DNA of 64,000 nucleotides from Desulfoluna limicola (GTDB lineage: Bacteria; Desulfobacterota; Desulfobacteria; Desulfobacterales; Desulfolunaceae), in the NCBI RefSeq assembly GCF_021654575.1, contig NZ_AP024488.1, positions 2,627,501-2,691,500 of the forward strand. The letters run 5' to 3'. A model generated the notes under the pieces. It worked only from the letters and a program-made list of their open reading frames with translations, had not been told where the DNA came from and did no database searches. Below are positions 39,823 through 47,760 of this stretch, piece after piece. Positions within the stretch are counted from its first letter, which is position 1. Every line of letters begins with the position of its first letter. Position numbers and translations under genes: made by a program.

Positions 39823-39924
39823 ACGGGCGCAGCCCGTCAGCAAATATGACGTACCCGAGGAACGAGGGTTCGGAGTATTTGCGAACCTGGGGTGCAGGGG
39901 GTCACCCCCTGCCCGCCGGAGGCA
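39823..39924 (+). repeat. F2 element copy 1 (102 bp)
   Basis: Three hairpins: ACGGGCGCAGCCCGT; GCAAATA with TATTTGC enclosing ACCC-GAGGAACGA-GGGT; and GCAGGGGGTCACCCCCTGC, ending CCGCCGGAGGCA. Compared with other copies both parts of the second hairpin carry paired substitutions. Confidence 0.8.
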
Positions 39925-39936
39925 CAGCCCTAACAA

Positions 39937-39974
39937 AAAAGGGCCGGAGCACGTTCTCATGCCACCGGCCCTTT
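39937..39974 (-). terminator. Rho-independent terminator after ileS
   Basis: On the minus strand AAAGGGCCGG pairs with CCGGCCCTTT and is followed by TTTTG. It starts about 20 bp after the ileS stop. Confidence 0.85.
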
Positions 39975-39995
39975 CATTGTCAGCTTTTATACGCT

Positions 39996-42794
39996 TTAGG
40001 CTGTCTGGTCAAGGATCCCGCGGCAACGGCCGCACAGGGTAGGCCTTTCGTCGTCGGCGCCAACCGTTCGGCTCCAGGTCCAGCAACGCTCGCACTTGTC
40101 GCCGGAAGCTGCGGCGACCTGAACGGCAAGGTCAGCAACCTCTTCGCTCACAAAGGCCCCTTCAGGGGCGTCGCCCTCTTCGAGGGTGAGTGCGGAGACG
40201 ATGAGAACCTGCCTCAGATCGGAAGAAAAACCGTTGAGAAAATCAAGGGTCTCTCCTTTGGACGTGATGGTGACGTCGGCATCGAGGTTCTGGCCGATAA
40301 GCTTCTCGCTTCGGGCCTTCTCAAGAGCCTTGTTGATTTCGTCACGCAGGACCACCAGGCGATCCCAACGGGCAACGACCTCCTCATTCTTCCATGCGTC
40401 CTGGACCTTGGCTGAGCCCATAAGATGAACGCTCTCTTTCTTGCCCTCGAAATCCGGCATATGCGCCCAGATCTCTTCGGCGGTGAAGCAGAGAACGGGA
40501 GCCATCATGCGGACAATGCCATCCACAAGATCGAAAAGGACCGTCTGAATGCCCCTTCTCACGGTAGAATCCGTGCCTTCCACGTAGAGAGCATCGCGAA
40601 CGATGTCGAAGTAGAAGCTGGACAGATCCACGGTGCAGAAGTTGTTGAGGCTGTGGTAGATCGTATGGAACTCGTAGCTGTCGTAGGCCTTTTTGACCCT
40701 GTCGCAAAGGGTCGCCATGCGGGCCAGGGTAAACTGATCGATCTCCCGTAGATCTTCGTAGGCAACCCGATCGGTATCCGGATTAAACCCGTCAAGGTTC
40801 CCCAGCATGTAGCGGCAGGAGTTTCGGATTTTGCGGTACGAGTCACTCAGCTGCTTGACGATGTTGTCGGAGATTTTCACGTCATCGCGGTAATCGGTGG
40901 AAGCCACCCACAGACGAAGGACCTCTGCACCGTACTTGTTGATCACCTCTTTGGGGGCCACGACATTGCCCACAGATTTTGACATCTTGTGGCCTTTGGC
41001 GTCCACGACAAACCCATGGGTTAGAACCGCTTTGTAAGGCGCCTCCCCTGTCTTGCCCACACTGGTGAGCAGGGAGCTGTGAAACCATCCGCGGTGCTGG
41101 TCAGAGCCTTCGAGGTAGAGGTCCGCAGGTCGCCTGAGACCGTCACGGTCATTTAAAACCGCAGAGTGGGTGACCCCGGAGTCGAACCAGACATCAAGGA
41201 TGTTTGTGTCCTTGGTGAAGGTACCATGGCCGCACTTGGCGCATGCCGTGCCTTCGGGAAGCAGTTCCGCCGCCTCTTTTTCAAACCAGATATCGGCGCC
41301 ATGCTCTTTGAAGAGGTCGTAGATCTTGTCCACGGCCTCGTGGGTGGCATGCACCTCGCCGCACTTCTCGCAATAAAAAACAGGAATGGGAACACCCCAG
41401 CTTCGCTGGCGGGAGAGACACCAGTCGGGACGGTTCTCGATCATGCCGTAGATGCGCTCACGGCCCCAGGAGGGGATCCACTGAACCTTATCGATGGCAG
41501 CCAGCGCTTTTTCGCGCAGCCCGGTGTTGTCCATGGAGAGGAACCACTGGGGCGTAGCCCGGAAGATGACCGGTTTTTTACAGCGCCAGCAGTGGGGATA
41601 CGAGTGGCTCATCTCGCTGTGCTTTACAAGGGCGCCGCAGGCATCCATCTTTTCGATGAGCTCGGCGTTGGCCTTGAAGATAAACGTCCCTTCAAGCTCC
41701 TCGCCGGCTTCCTGGGTGTAGCACCCATTGTTGCCCACGGGCGAGTAAGGCTCTAAGCCGTACTTGAGACCGGTGATATAGTCATCGGCACCGTGACCGG
41801 GTGCGGTGTGAACGCAACCGGTACCTGCATCAAGGGTCACGTGATCACCAAGGATGATAACAGAATCCCGGTCGATAAAGGGGTGACGGCACGCCTTGTT
41901 TTCAAGGGTTGCCCCTTCGGTTTCATAGAGAATGGTAAAGCTCTCTTTGCCGAAGGATTCCATGAGGCTTTCCACAAGCTCCTTTGCCACCACCAGCACC
42001 TCGCCGTCGGTTTCCACGAAGGCGTAGGTAAACTCGGCGTGAAGACAGACCGCCAGGTTGGCAGGAATGGTCCAGGGAGTGGTTGTCCAGATCACAAAGG
42101 AGACGGACTTTCCAGCAAGGGAAGCGTCGATATCGGCTGCATCCCCCTTCAGGGGAAACTTCACAAAAATGGAAGGCGAGGTGTGATCCGCATGCTCGAT
42201 CTCGGCCTCGGCCAAGGCCGTCTGGCAACTGCAGCACCAGTGGATAGGCTTCTTGCCGATAAACATGTCACCGTTGGCGGCGAACTCACCGCACTCCTTG
42301 GCAATACGCGCTTCAAAGGGGTAGTTCATGGTCAGGTAGGGATCTTCCCACTCGCCCATAACACCAAACCGCTTGAACTCATCACGCTGGATGTTCACAA
42401 AGTTGGTTGCGTAATCCCGGCACTTGCGGCGGATATCCGCCTTGGACATGCCTTTCTTTTTGGACCCCAGCTTTTTGTCCACATTGTGTTCGATGGGAAG
42501 CCCGTGGCAGTCCCAGCCCGGCACGTAGGGCACGTCAAAACCATCCATCTGCTTGGAGCGGATAATGATATCCTTGAGGATTTTGTTCAGGGCGTGTCCA
42601 ATGTGAAGGTTGCCGTTGGCATAAGGAGGGCCGTCATGCAGAATGAACTGTTCACGTCCCTTGGACTCTTCCCTGATTTTTGCATAGAGTCCGCTCTCCT
42701 CCCACGCCTTGAGCTGCTGAGGCTCTTTGGTCGGCAGGTTGGCCTTCATGGCGAACCGTGTCTGTGGCAGGTTCAGCGTTTTCTTGTAATCCAT
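39996..42794 (-). CDS. ileS: Isoleucyl-tRNA synthetase
   Basis: 932 residues. Charges tRNA-Ile and edits misactivated valine. Class I signatures: [20 protein letters not shown] (HIGH) near the N-terminus, [15 protein letters not shown] (KMSKS) in the middle, and [12 protein letters not shown] with PTLCGRCRG as the C-terminal zinc-binding module. The editing domain shows [16 protein letters not shown]. The ATG at 42794 has GGAGGAG three bases upstream; the longer open frame has no family residues. A strong terminator follows; lspA-lgt-holA lies further downstream in the same direction. Confidence 0.98.
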   Translation of the reverse strand: MDYKKTLNLPQTRFAMKANLPTKEPQQLKAWEESGLYAKIREESKGREQFILHDGPPYANGNLHIGHALNKILKDIIIRSKQMDGFDVPYVPGWDCHGLPIEHNVDKKLGSKKKGMSKADIRRKCRDYATNFVNIQRDEFKRFGVMGEWEDPYLTMNYPFEARIAKECGEFAANGDMFIGKKPIHWCCSCQTALAEAEIEHADHTSPSIFVKFPLKGDAADIDASLAGKSVSFVIWTTTPWTIPANLAVCLHAEFTYAFVETDGEVLVVAKELVESLMESFGKESFTILYETEGATLENKACRHPFIDRDSVIILGDHVTLDAGTGCVHTAPGHGADDYITGLKYGLEPYSPVGNNGCYTQEAGEELEGTFIFKANAELIEKMDACGALVKHSEMSHSYPHCWRCKKPVIFRATPQWFLSMDNTGLREKALAAIDKVQWIPSWGRERIYGMIENRPDWCLSRQRSWGVPIPVFYCEKCGEVHATHEAVDKIYDLFKEHGADIWFEKEAAELLPEGTACAKCGHGTFTKDTNILDVWFDSGVTHSAVLNDRDGLRRPADLYLEGSDQHRGWFHSSLLTSVGKTGEAPYKAVLTHGFVVDAKGHKMSKSVGNVVAPKEVINKYGAEVLRLWVASTDYRDDVKISDNIVKQLSDSYRKIRNSCRYMLGNLDGFNPDTDRVAYEDLREIDQFTLARMATLCDRVKKAYDSYEFHTIYHSLNNFCTVDLSSFYFDIVRDALYVEGTDSTVRRGIQTVLFDLVDGIVRMMAPVLCFTAEEIWAHMPDFEGKKESVHLMGSAKVQDAWKNEEVVARWDRLVVLRDEINKALEKARSEKLIGQNLDADVTITSKGETLDFLNGFSSDLRQVLIVSALTLEEGDAPEGAFVSEEVADLAVQVAAASGDKCERCWTWSRTVGADDERPTLCGRCRGILDQTA

Positions 42795-43199
42795 TATCTC
42801 CTCCAGCGTGTAGATCTGCGCAGCCCCACCTGTGTTATACATGGTGGCCTCGCAAAAAGTCGAACAAGCGATATCGACATACAATTATGTCGTGATTTAT
42901 TTAGCCGAAACATACGAAGATGGCGTAAGACGTTTTCGGCGGCAGCTATGTGCGAACGCATTACGCGCGTGATGCGTCGCACCAAGAGACTAAACCGAAG
43001 CAGGCATCAGGTAAAACGTCTGATCAGGTCGCGTCAACGTGATGGTACCGCCGGCTCACGTGCCTGCGTTCAGGCCCATCAGCATGCAAGAATGCAACAA
43101 ACAAGGCCTTCCGTAACACCTTACCAAGGCCGTCACTTCAAAATAACCACAAACTTTATGGCATAGTCCCTTCGAATGTCAATGGGATTACCTATGTTT
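42795..43199. other. Intergenic region between rsmG and ileS
   Basis: 405 bp. A segment with several short complementary words (GCGTAAGACG, ATGTGCGAACGCATTACGCG) lies around 42920-42985, but I see no T-box specifier/antiterminator pattern, no tRNA and no credible coding region. Promoter of ileS presumably here. Confidence 0.45.
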
Positions 43200-43889
43200 T
43201 CAGGGCATGGGTTTGACAGAGATTAAAAACAGAGCCCTCTGAGATCGGGAAAAGGGGAGTTCGTAACGAATCAGCTCTGTGGTAAGACAAATCCCCTCCT
43301 CTGCCAGAGCCGCCCCGCAAGCTGCCAGCGTCTCCTGATCTTCCTCAAAGCCTTTTCCCTTCATGGCGATCATAAGGCCATTTGGCTTTAAAAACGGAAG
43401 GGCCATGGCCACAAAGGTGTCAATGGCAGAAAAAGCCCTGGAGGTGACCACATCGTAGGCTGCCCCCCTGCCCTCTTCCAGACAAAGCTCTTCGGCTCGC
43501 GCATGGATCGCCTCCATGCCGTCCAGTTTCAACACCCGTGCGGCATGCTTTAGAAAGCTCACCTTTTTTCTCACCGCATCCACCAGGGTCACATCAAGGG
43601 AGGAATCGACGATACGGGCAGGAATACCAGGAAACCCACCGCCTGTGCCCATATCCAAAAGCCTGGAGCCGTTCGGTATGTAAGGGGTAACGGCAAGGGC
43701 ATCCACCATATGCTTTTCCGCCACATCCATGGGGGCGGTGATGGCCGTCAGGTTGCACTTCCGGTTCCAGGCAAGAAGTTCCACGGCATAGGCAGCTATT
43801 CTGTTTTTAGCCTCTTCATCAAGCTCAACGCCGAGGGCCTTTGCACCTTTTACAACCCGGTCACCCCACTGATCGTCTATTCCTGTCAT
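43200..43889 (-). CDS. rsmG: 16S rRNA (guanine-527-N7)-methyltransferase RsmG
   Basis: 229 residues. Methylates G527 in the decoding region of 16S rRNA. The N-terminal helix part holds WNRKCNLTAITAPMDVAEKH, followed by the SAM motif LLDMGTGGGFPGIPARIVDS, LVDAVRKKVSFLKHAARVL and YDVVTSRAFSAIDTFVAMAL, all typical of GidB/RsmG. It stands alone, not next to gidA/parAB, and runs in the same direction as ileS. Confidence 0.96.
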   Translation of the reverse strand: MTGIDDQWGDRVVKGAKALGVELDEEAKNRIAAYAVELLAWNRKCNLTAITAPMDVAEKHMVDALAVTPYIPNGSRLLDMGTGGGFPGIPARIVDSSLDVTLVDAVRKKVSFLKHAARVLKLDGMEAIHARAEELCLEEGRGAAYDVVTSRAFSAIDTFVAMALPFLKPNGLMIAMKGKGFEEDQETLAACGAALAEEGICLTTELIRYELPFSRSQRALFLISVKPMP

Positions 43890-44054
43890 GTTCTCACCAT
43901 CTTTAGTCTATGTCATCATACGTGTAATCACCAAGGAGCACCCCAGGCCATCACATATTGTTGATTTTCGGTTGACAGGCCAAAATACCTGTTCTTACTA
44001 TATGCTTAACATGCATCTTACAAAACAAATCCCACCAAAGGCAACGCAGGCACC

Positions 44055-44492
44055 ATGAAAGAGCACCCGAGAAACCCTTACCTGACCGTGGACACCCTTA
44101 TCGAAACCATGGGTGGCATTGTGCTGATCCGTCGAAAAAACCCGCCCCACGGCTGGGCCCTTCCCGGAGGATTTGTGGACTACGGCGAGTCCGTGGAAGA
44201 TGCTGCCAGGCGCGAGGCACTGGAAGAGACGAACCTTTCCGTTTCACTTGTCCGCCAGCTCCACACCTACTCCGACCCGACACGGGACCCGAGACACCAC
44301 ACGGTTTCCGTGGTCTTTGTTGCCACAGCAACCGGTACCCCAGTGGGGGCCGATGATGCCGCCGAGGCAAAGGTTTTCCCGCTGGACGCCCTGCCCGCCC
44401 CAATAGTCTTCGACCACGGCCGGATACTGGCAGATTACGCGGCCTTTAAAAAAGGAGTTTCCCTCACCGAGATCTTTCCCCTCAAGGGATAA
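44055..44492 (+). CDS. NUDIX hydrolase
   Basis: 145 residues. Hydrolyses a nucleoside diphosphate linked to another group. The Nudix box is complete: [20 protein letters not shown] followed by ETNLS, and the preceding strand [20 protein letters not shown] fits. Near relatives include the ADP-ribose pyrophosphatase type, but the substrate cannot be fixed from sequence. The gene is followed after 44 bp by elbB on the same strand. Confidence 0.92.
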   Translation: MKEHPRNPYLTVDTLIETMGGIVLIRRKNPPHGWALPGGFVDYGESVEDAARREALEETNLSVSLVRQLHTYSDPTRDPRHHTVSVVFVATATGTPVGADDAAEAKVFPLDALPAPIVFDHGRILADYAAFKKGVSLTEIFPLKG

Positions 44493-44536
44493 CCATAAAA
44501 AGGCCAGACACCCCAAACGACCCATTGGAGGTTGGA

Positions 44537-45193
44537 ATGAAAAAAATTGGTATACTTCTCTCAGGTTGCGGCAACATGGACGGATCCGAAATTCACGAGT
44601 CGGTCCTCACCCTCCTCTACGTGGACAAGGCCGGAGCCGAAGCAGTCTGCATGGCACCGGAGATGACCCAGACGGAAACCATCGACCATCCCAAGGGTGA
44701 AGTCACCGGGGAGAAACGCCAGGTGCTCGCCGAAGCCGGTCGCATCGCCCGGGGCACAATCACCCCCATCACCGACGTCAACGTCGAAGACCTTGATGCC
44801 CTCATCATACCCGGTGGCGCCGGCCCTGTGAAGAATCTCAGCAACTACGCTTACAAAGGGACAGGCCTCGAGGTGAGACACGATGTCACCATGCTGATTC
44901 GCTCTTTCCATACCGCAGGAAAACCAATCGGAGCCATCTGCATCGCCCCCGTGGTTCTGGCCAAGGCCCTTAGCGCCCACAAGCCCGTGGTCACCATTGG
45001 AAATGACACCACGACCATCGCCAACCTCGAAGCATTCGGCGCCTCCCACGAAAACCATCCCGTTGAGGGGATCTGCATCGATGAGGCCAACAAACTCGTC
45101 ACCACCCCCGCCTACATGCTGGGGCCCGACATCGCCGATATCGCCAAAGGTATTGAAAAACTCGTGGGAGCGGTGGTCAACATGACCAAGTGA
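44537..45193 (+). CDS. elbB: ElbB-type DJ-1/PfpI superfamily protein (isoprenoid biosynthesis glyoxalase)
   Basis: 218 residues, GATase1/DJ-1 fold. It starts KKIGILLSGCGNMDGSEIHE, has LIIPGGAGPVKNLSNYA and the nucleophile-elbow GAICIAPVVLAKAL with the conserved Cys, and ends with PAYMLGPDIADIAKGIEKLV. E. coli ElbB has weak glyoxalase activity and was linked to isoprenoid synthesis; the true role is unclear. The ATG at 44537 follows TTGGAGG; it probably forms a two-gene operon with the NUDIX gene. Confidence 0.93.
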   Translation: MKKIGILLSGCGNMDGSEIHESVLTLLYVDKAGAEAVCMAPEMTQTETIDHPKGEVTGEKRQVLAEAGRIARGTITPITDVNVEDLDALIIPGGAGPVKNLSNYAYKGTGLEVRHDVTMLIRSFHTAGKPIGAICIAPVVLAKALSAHKPVVTIGNDTTTIANLEAFGASHENHPVEGICIDEANKLVTTPAYMLGPDIADIAKGIEKLVGAVVNMTK

Positions 45194-45221
45194 CATGGAG
45201 GCTTCATTTAATCGTCCCCCA

Positions 45222-45752
45222 TCAAAACGTGTCGTAATGGACCTTGCTGAAATCCAGGTAGCTCTCCGGGTGCCCTTTTTTCTCTTCGTCGGGGTAGCCG
45301 ATACCGATAATGGAGGCCACCTCCAGCCCTTCGGGAATCGCAAGGATCTCCCGCGCGCGATCGGTTGCCATGCCGCCCTGCCCGTCTTCCCTCAGGCGAA
45401 TCTGAGCCCAACAGCTTTTGAGGCCTATAAATTCTGCTGCCAGCTGGATATAAGTGGCGACAATGGACGTGTCTTCCACCCAAACGTCGCATCGCCGGGG
45501 ATCGGCAAGCACCACGATCCCAAGGGGAGCGCCCGCAAGAAATCCGGCCCCGTGGGGTTTGGCAACAGACAACGCCTCAAGGGTCTTCTTTTCTGTGACC
45601 ACCACAAACTGCCAGGGGTTGAGGCCCCGTGACGAGGGGCTCCTTAAGGCTGCCTCCAGAAGCAGGGAGACCTTCTCTTCTTCAACGGGGCGGGGTTCAA
45701 AAACCCGCACGCTCCGCCTGTCACGAATAATCTTCATAAATGATTGATCCAT
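45222..45752 (-). CDS. Nitroreductase-family protein
   Basis: 176 residues, FMN-dependent NAD(P)H oxidoreductase fold. N-terminal RDRRSVRVFEPRPVEEEKVS binds the flavin phosphate; then SSRGLNPWQFVVVTEKKTLE, GAPLGIVVLADPRRC, and VASIIGIGYPDEEKKGHPES near the end. Its substrate is unknown. GGAGGCGTT precedes the ATG at 45752. It converges with elbB on the opposite strand and follows the second S1-domain gene after a terminator. Confidence 0.9.
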   Translation of the reverse strand: MDQSFMKIIRDRRSVRVFEPRPVEEEKVSLLLEAALRSPSSRGLNPWQFVVVTEKKTLEALSVAKPHGAGFLAGAPLGIVVLADPRRCDVWVEDTSIVATYIQLAAEFIGLKSCWAQIRLREDGQGGMATDRAREILAIPEGLEVASIIGIGYPDEEKKGHPESYLDFSKVHYDTF

Positions 45753-45777
45753 AACGCCTCCACACAAGACAAAAACA

Positions 45778-45809
45778 GGCGATGGGAGAGAATGCTCTCT
45801 CCCATCGCC
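45778..45809 (-). terminator. Rho-independent terminator after the S1-domain gene
   Basis: A perfect 13-bp stem (GGCGATGGGAGAG/CTCTCCCATCGCC) with T-rich sequence on both sides lies about 40 bp after the stop of the 486-residue S1-domain gene. Confidence 0.9.
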
Positions 45810-45851
45810 CTTTATTTTTTCACAATATCTAAAATAGTGGGCTATCCCACG

Positions 45852-47312
45852 CTATTTCTTTTTGCTCATTGCCGCCTTCAGCAACTCACCCATGGTGCCC
45901 ATGGAGTTGTCTGATTTGGCTTTGGGCTTCTCGGTGTAGCCCTTCCAGTTGGATGCCCCGTCGGCCGCTTCGGTTGAAACCAGAGTGATCCGACGTTTTT
46001 CTTCGTCCACAGCATCCACGAGAAGTTCAAGTGTCTCACCGGGCTTGGCTGCGTTCAAGGCCGAAGCATTGGCAGCTTCAGCCAGCTTGGATTTGGGAAG
46101 AAGGCCCGTCACACCGGGTTCAAGCTTAACAAAAATGCCATAGCTCTCTTTCTTCTCAACGGTTCCCGCAACCTTGGAGCCCAGGGGGTACTTTACCAGA
46201 ACACCCTGCCATGGATCGCCATGTGCGTCACGAATGGAAAGGGAGAGGCGCTTCTTCTCAAGGTCGATGGCCTTTACCACCACCTGCACAGTCTCCCCTT
46301 CGGAGACGGCATCTTCGGGCTTGAGAATACGCTTGGTGTAACTCATCTCGCTGACGTGAACCAGCCCTTCGGTACCGGGGGCCACCTCAACAAAGGCGCC
46401 AAAGGGGGCGATACGAACCACCTTGCCGCTGAACTGCTCACCCACGCGAATGGTGTCACCTGCCAGCTCCCAGGGATCCTGGGAAGCCTGCTTGACGGAA
46501 AGGGCGATTCGAAGAGCGTTCTTGCCCTCAATGGTCTCGACCTTCAGAACTTTCACGGGAAGGACGTCACCCACCTTCACCGCTTCTTCACAGGACTGAA
46601 CACGGCTCCAGGAGAGCTCGGAAATATGAGCCATCCCCTCCACACCGGCATGAAGCTCCATAAAGGCGCCGTAGGGCATGAGCTTAATAACCTTCGCCTC
46701 CACGGTATCCCCTTCGGAAAGGGTCTCAAGGAAGGTTGCACGGACCTCTGCAAGCTCGGCTTCGAGGATCTTGCGACGGGAGATGACAATATTCTTACCG
46801 TTGCCCTCAATGCGGGTCACGAGAAAGGTGAAGCTTTTCCCAAGGTAATCCTCACCGTTTTCGACAAAAGCGGTATCGATCTGGCTTACGGGACAGAAAG
46901 CCCGCTTGCCCATAAGAGTGACGGAAAAGCCGCCCTTGATCTGCTCGTTGACCTTCCCTTCCACCGGCGTTCCGTTGGTGAAGGCGTCAAAAAGCATCTC
47001 TTCGCTTCCGGCCCCGGACATCTGCTTGGAAAGGACCACCTCGCTTTCATTGGCACTGACCACATAAAGAGTCAGAGTGTCGTCAACGGCAACAGTAAGC
47101 TCTCCGTCTTCGTTGGTAAGCTCCATGCGGTCCACCACACCGTCGCTTTTTGTTCCGGTGGAGACATAGACACTGCTCTCTCCGATGGAGATCACCTTTG
47201 CGTCAACTTTATCCCCACTTTTCAACTCCTCACCCAATCCGTCGCCATATGCTTCCAGCAACGCTTCAAAGCTCTCCTCTTCAGGAACGCCCATGTCACC
47301 CTTGTCGTTCAT
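45852..47312 (-). CDS. Second multi-S1-domain RNA-binding protein
   Basis: 486 residues with about five S1 repeats. Examples: VDAKVISIGESSVYVSTGTK, EGKVNEQIKGGFSVTLMGKR, VEAKVIKLMPYGAFMELHAG, SGKVVRIAPFGAFVEVAPGT and AGTVEKKESYGIFVKLEPGV. Repeat 2 is of the degenerate type seen in the N-terminal, ribosome-binding part of S1. It differs from the complete S1 at 31-32.8 kb in length and composition, so it is a paralogue, perhaps involved in translation of a subset of mRNAs or in stress. GGAGAG stands before the ATG at 47312. Monocistronic, with its own terminator. Confidence 0.85.
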   Translation of the reverse strand: MNDKGDMGVPEEESFEALLEAYGDGLGEELKSGDKVDAKVISIGESSVYVSTGTKSDGVVDRMELTNEDGELTVAVDDTLTLYVVSANESEVVLSKQMSGAGSEEMLFDAFTNGTPVEGKVNEQIKGGFSVTLMGKRAFCPVSQIDTAFVENGEDYLGKSFTFLVTRIEGNGKNIVISRRKILEAELAEVRATFLETLSEGDTVEAKVIKLMPYGAFMELHAGVEGMAHISELSWSRVQSCEEAVKVGDVLPVKVLKVETIEGKNALRIALSVKQASQDPWELAGDTIRVGEQFSGKVVRIAPFGAFVEVAPGTEGLVHVSEMSYTKRILKPEDAVSEGETVQVVVKAIDLEKKRLSLSIRDAHGDPWQGVLVKYPLGSKVAGTVEKKESYGIFVKLEPGVTGLLPKSKLAEAANASALNAAKPGETLELLVDAVDEEKRRITLVSTEAADGASNWKGYTEKPKAKSDNSMGTMGELLKAAMSKKK

Positions 47313-47693
47313 CACTACTCTCCGACATGCCCCCAGCGGGGGGATCTGGTTCACCCGGTATCTGACTGTCGATTACCTAAATTTGCACCAACGCCTTATT
47401 CGCAGCAGACCCTTAAAAAGCCAGCCCAAAGCCGTCAACAGCCCATCTATAAACTGTATTCATGAAATACGCCACCCTTTTTCACTCTGCCTGAATGCAG
47501 GGTTCCGGTGATATTTATGGCCCATAACAGCATGCCGGGCTGGAAGAACCCACCGGAATCTGTACACGCACATGAATCCCCGGTCACTCACCTTTTCCAG
47601 AAACGTCGAGCATCTACCTACGTCACCTGCACACCTGTTCGGCTTACCAAGCAGCCGGGGAAGAGGCCACAGATGGGGTCGATCAATCCCCCC
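47313..47693. other. Intergenic region with F1 element
   Basis: 380 bp upstream of the S1-domain gene and downstream of the FGE-like gene. It contains F1 copy d (47576-47665). The segment 47313-47570 shows no gene; it should contain the promoter of the S1-domain gene. Confidence 0.55.
47576..47665 (+). repeat. F1 element copy d (90 bp)
   Basis: Arms ATCCCCGGTCA and AGCCGGGGAAGAG enclose a 66-bp core, one base shorter than in copies a-c. An F2 element follows after 28 bp, as for copy c. Confidence 0.8.
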
Positions 47694-47759
47694 ACGGGCT
47701 TCGCCCGTCAGCGAATGTGATGAGCCCGAGGCACGAGGGCTCGGAGCATTCGCGAACCC
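47694..47759 (+). repeat. F2 element copy 2 (first two hairpins)
   Basis: ACGGGCTTCGCCCGT, then GCGAATG with CATTCGC enclosing AGCCC-GAGGCACGA-GGGCT. The third hairpin is absent because the element ends at GCGAACC, directly against the stop codon of the next gene. Confidence 0.78.
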
Positions 47760-47760
47760 G

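Larger units (their letters stand above)
39260..39936. other. Repeat cluster between ileS and lspA
   Basis: About 680 bp with no gene but with an inverted F2 element (39290-39388), a GGTGCGC palindrome (39556-39578), an F1 element (39701-39791) and a direct F2 element (39823-39924). The stretch 39400-39550 shows no clear structure. Confidence 0.75.

Noticed and set aside
41793..43166. 457-codon open frame on the plus strand
   Set aside because: It lies almost entirely antisense to ileS, which has every family motif; the frame is a shadow of codon bias.
42795..43199. T-box riboswitch upstream of ileS
   Set aside because: No AGTA/T-box motif or terminator/antiterminator pair was found; T-boxes are also rare in this group.
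46221..47465. 414-codon open frame on the plus strand
   Set aside because: Antisense to the S1-domain gene, without family resemblance or a ribosome binding site.
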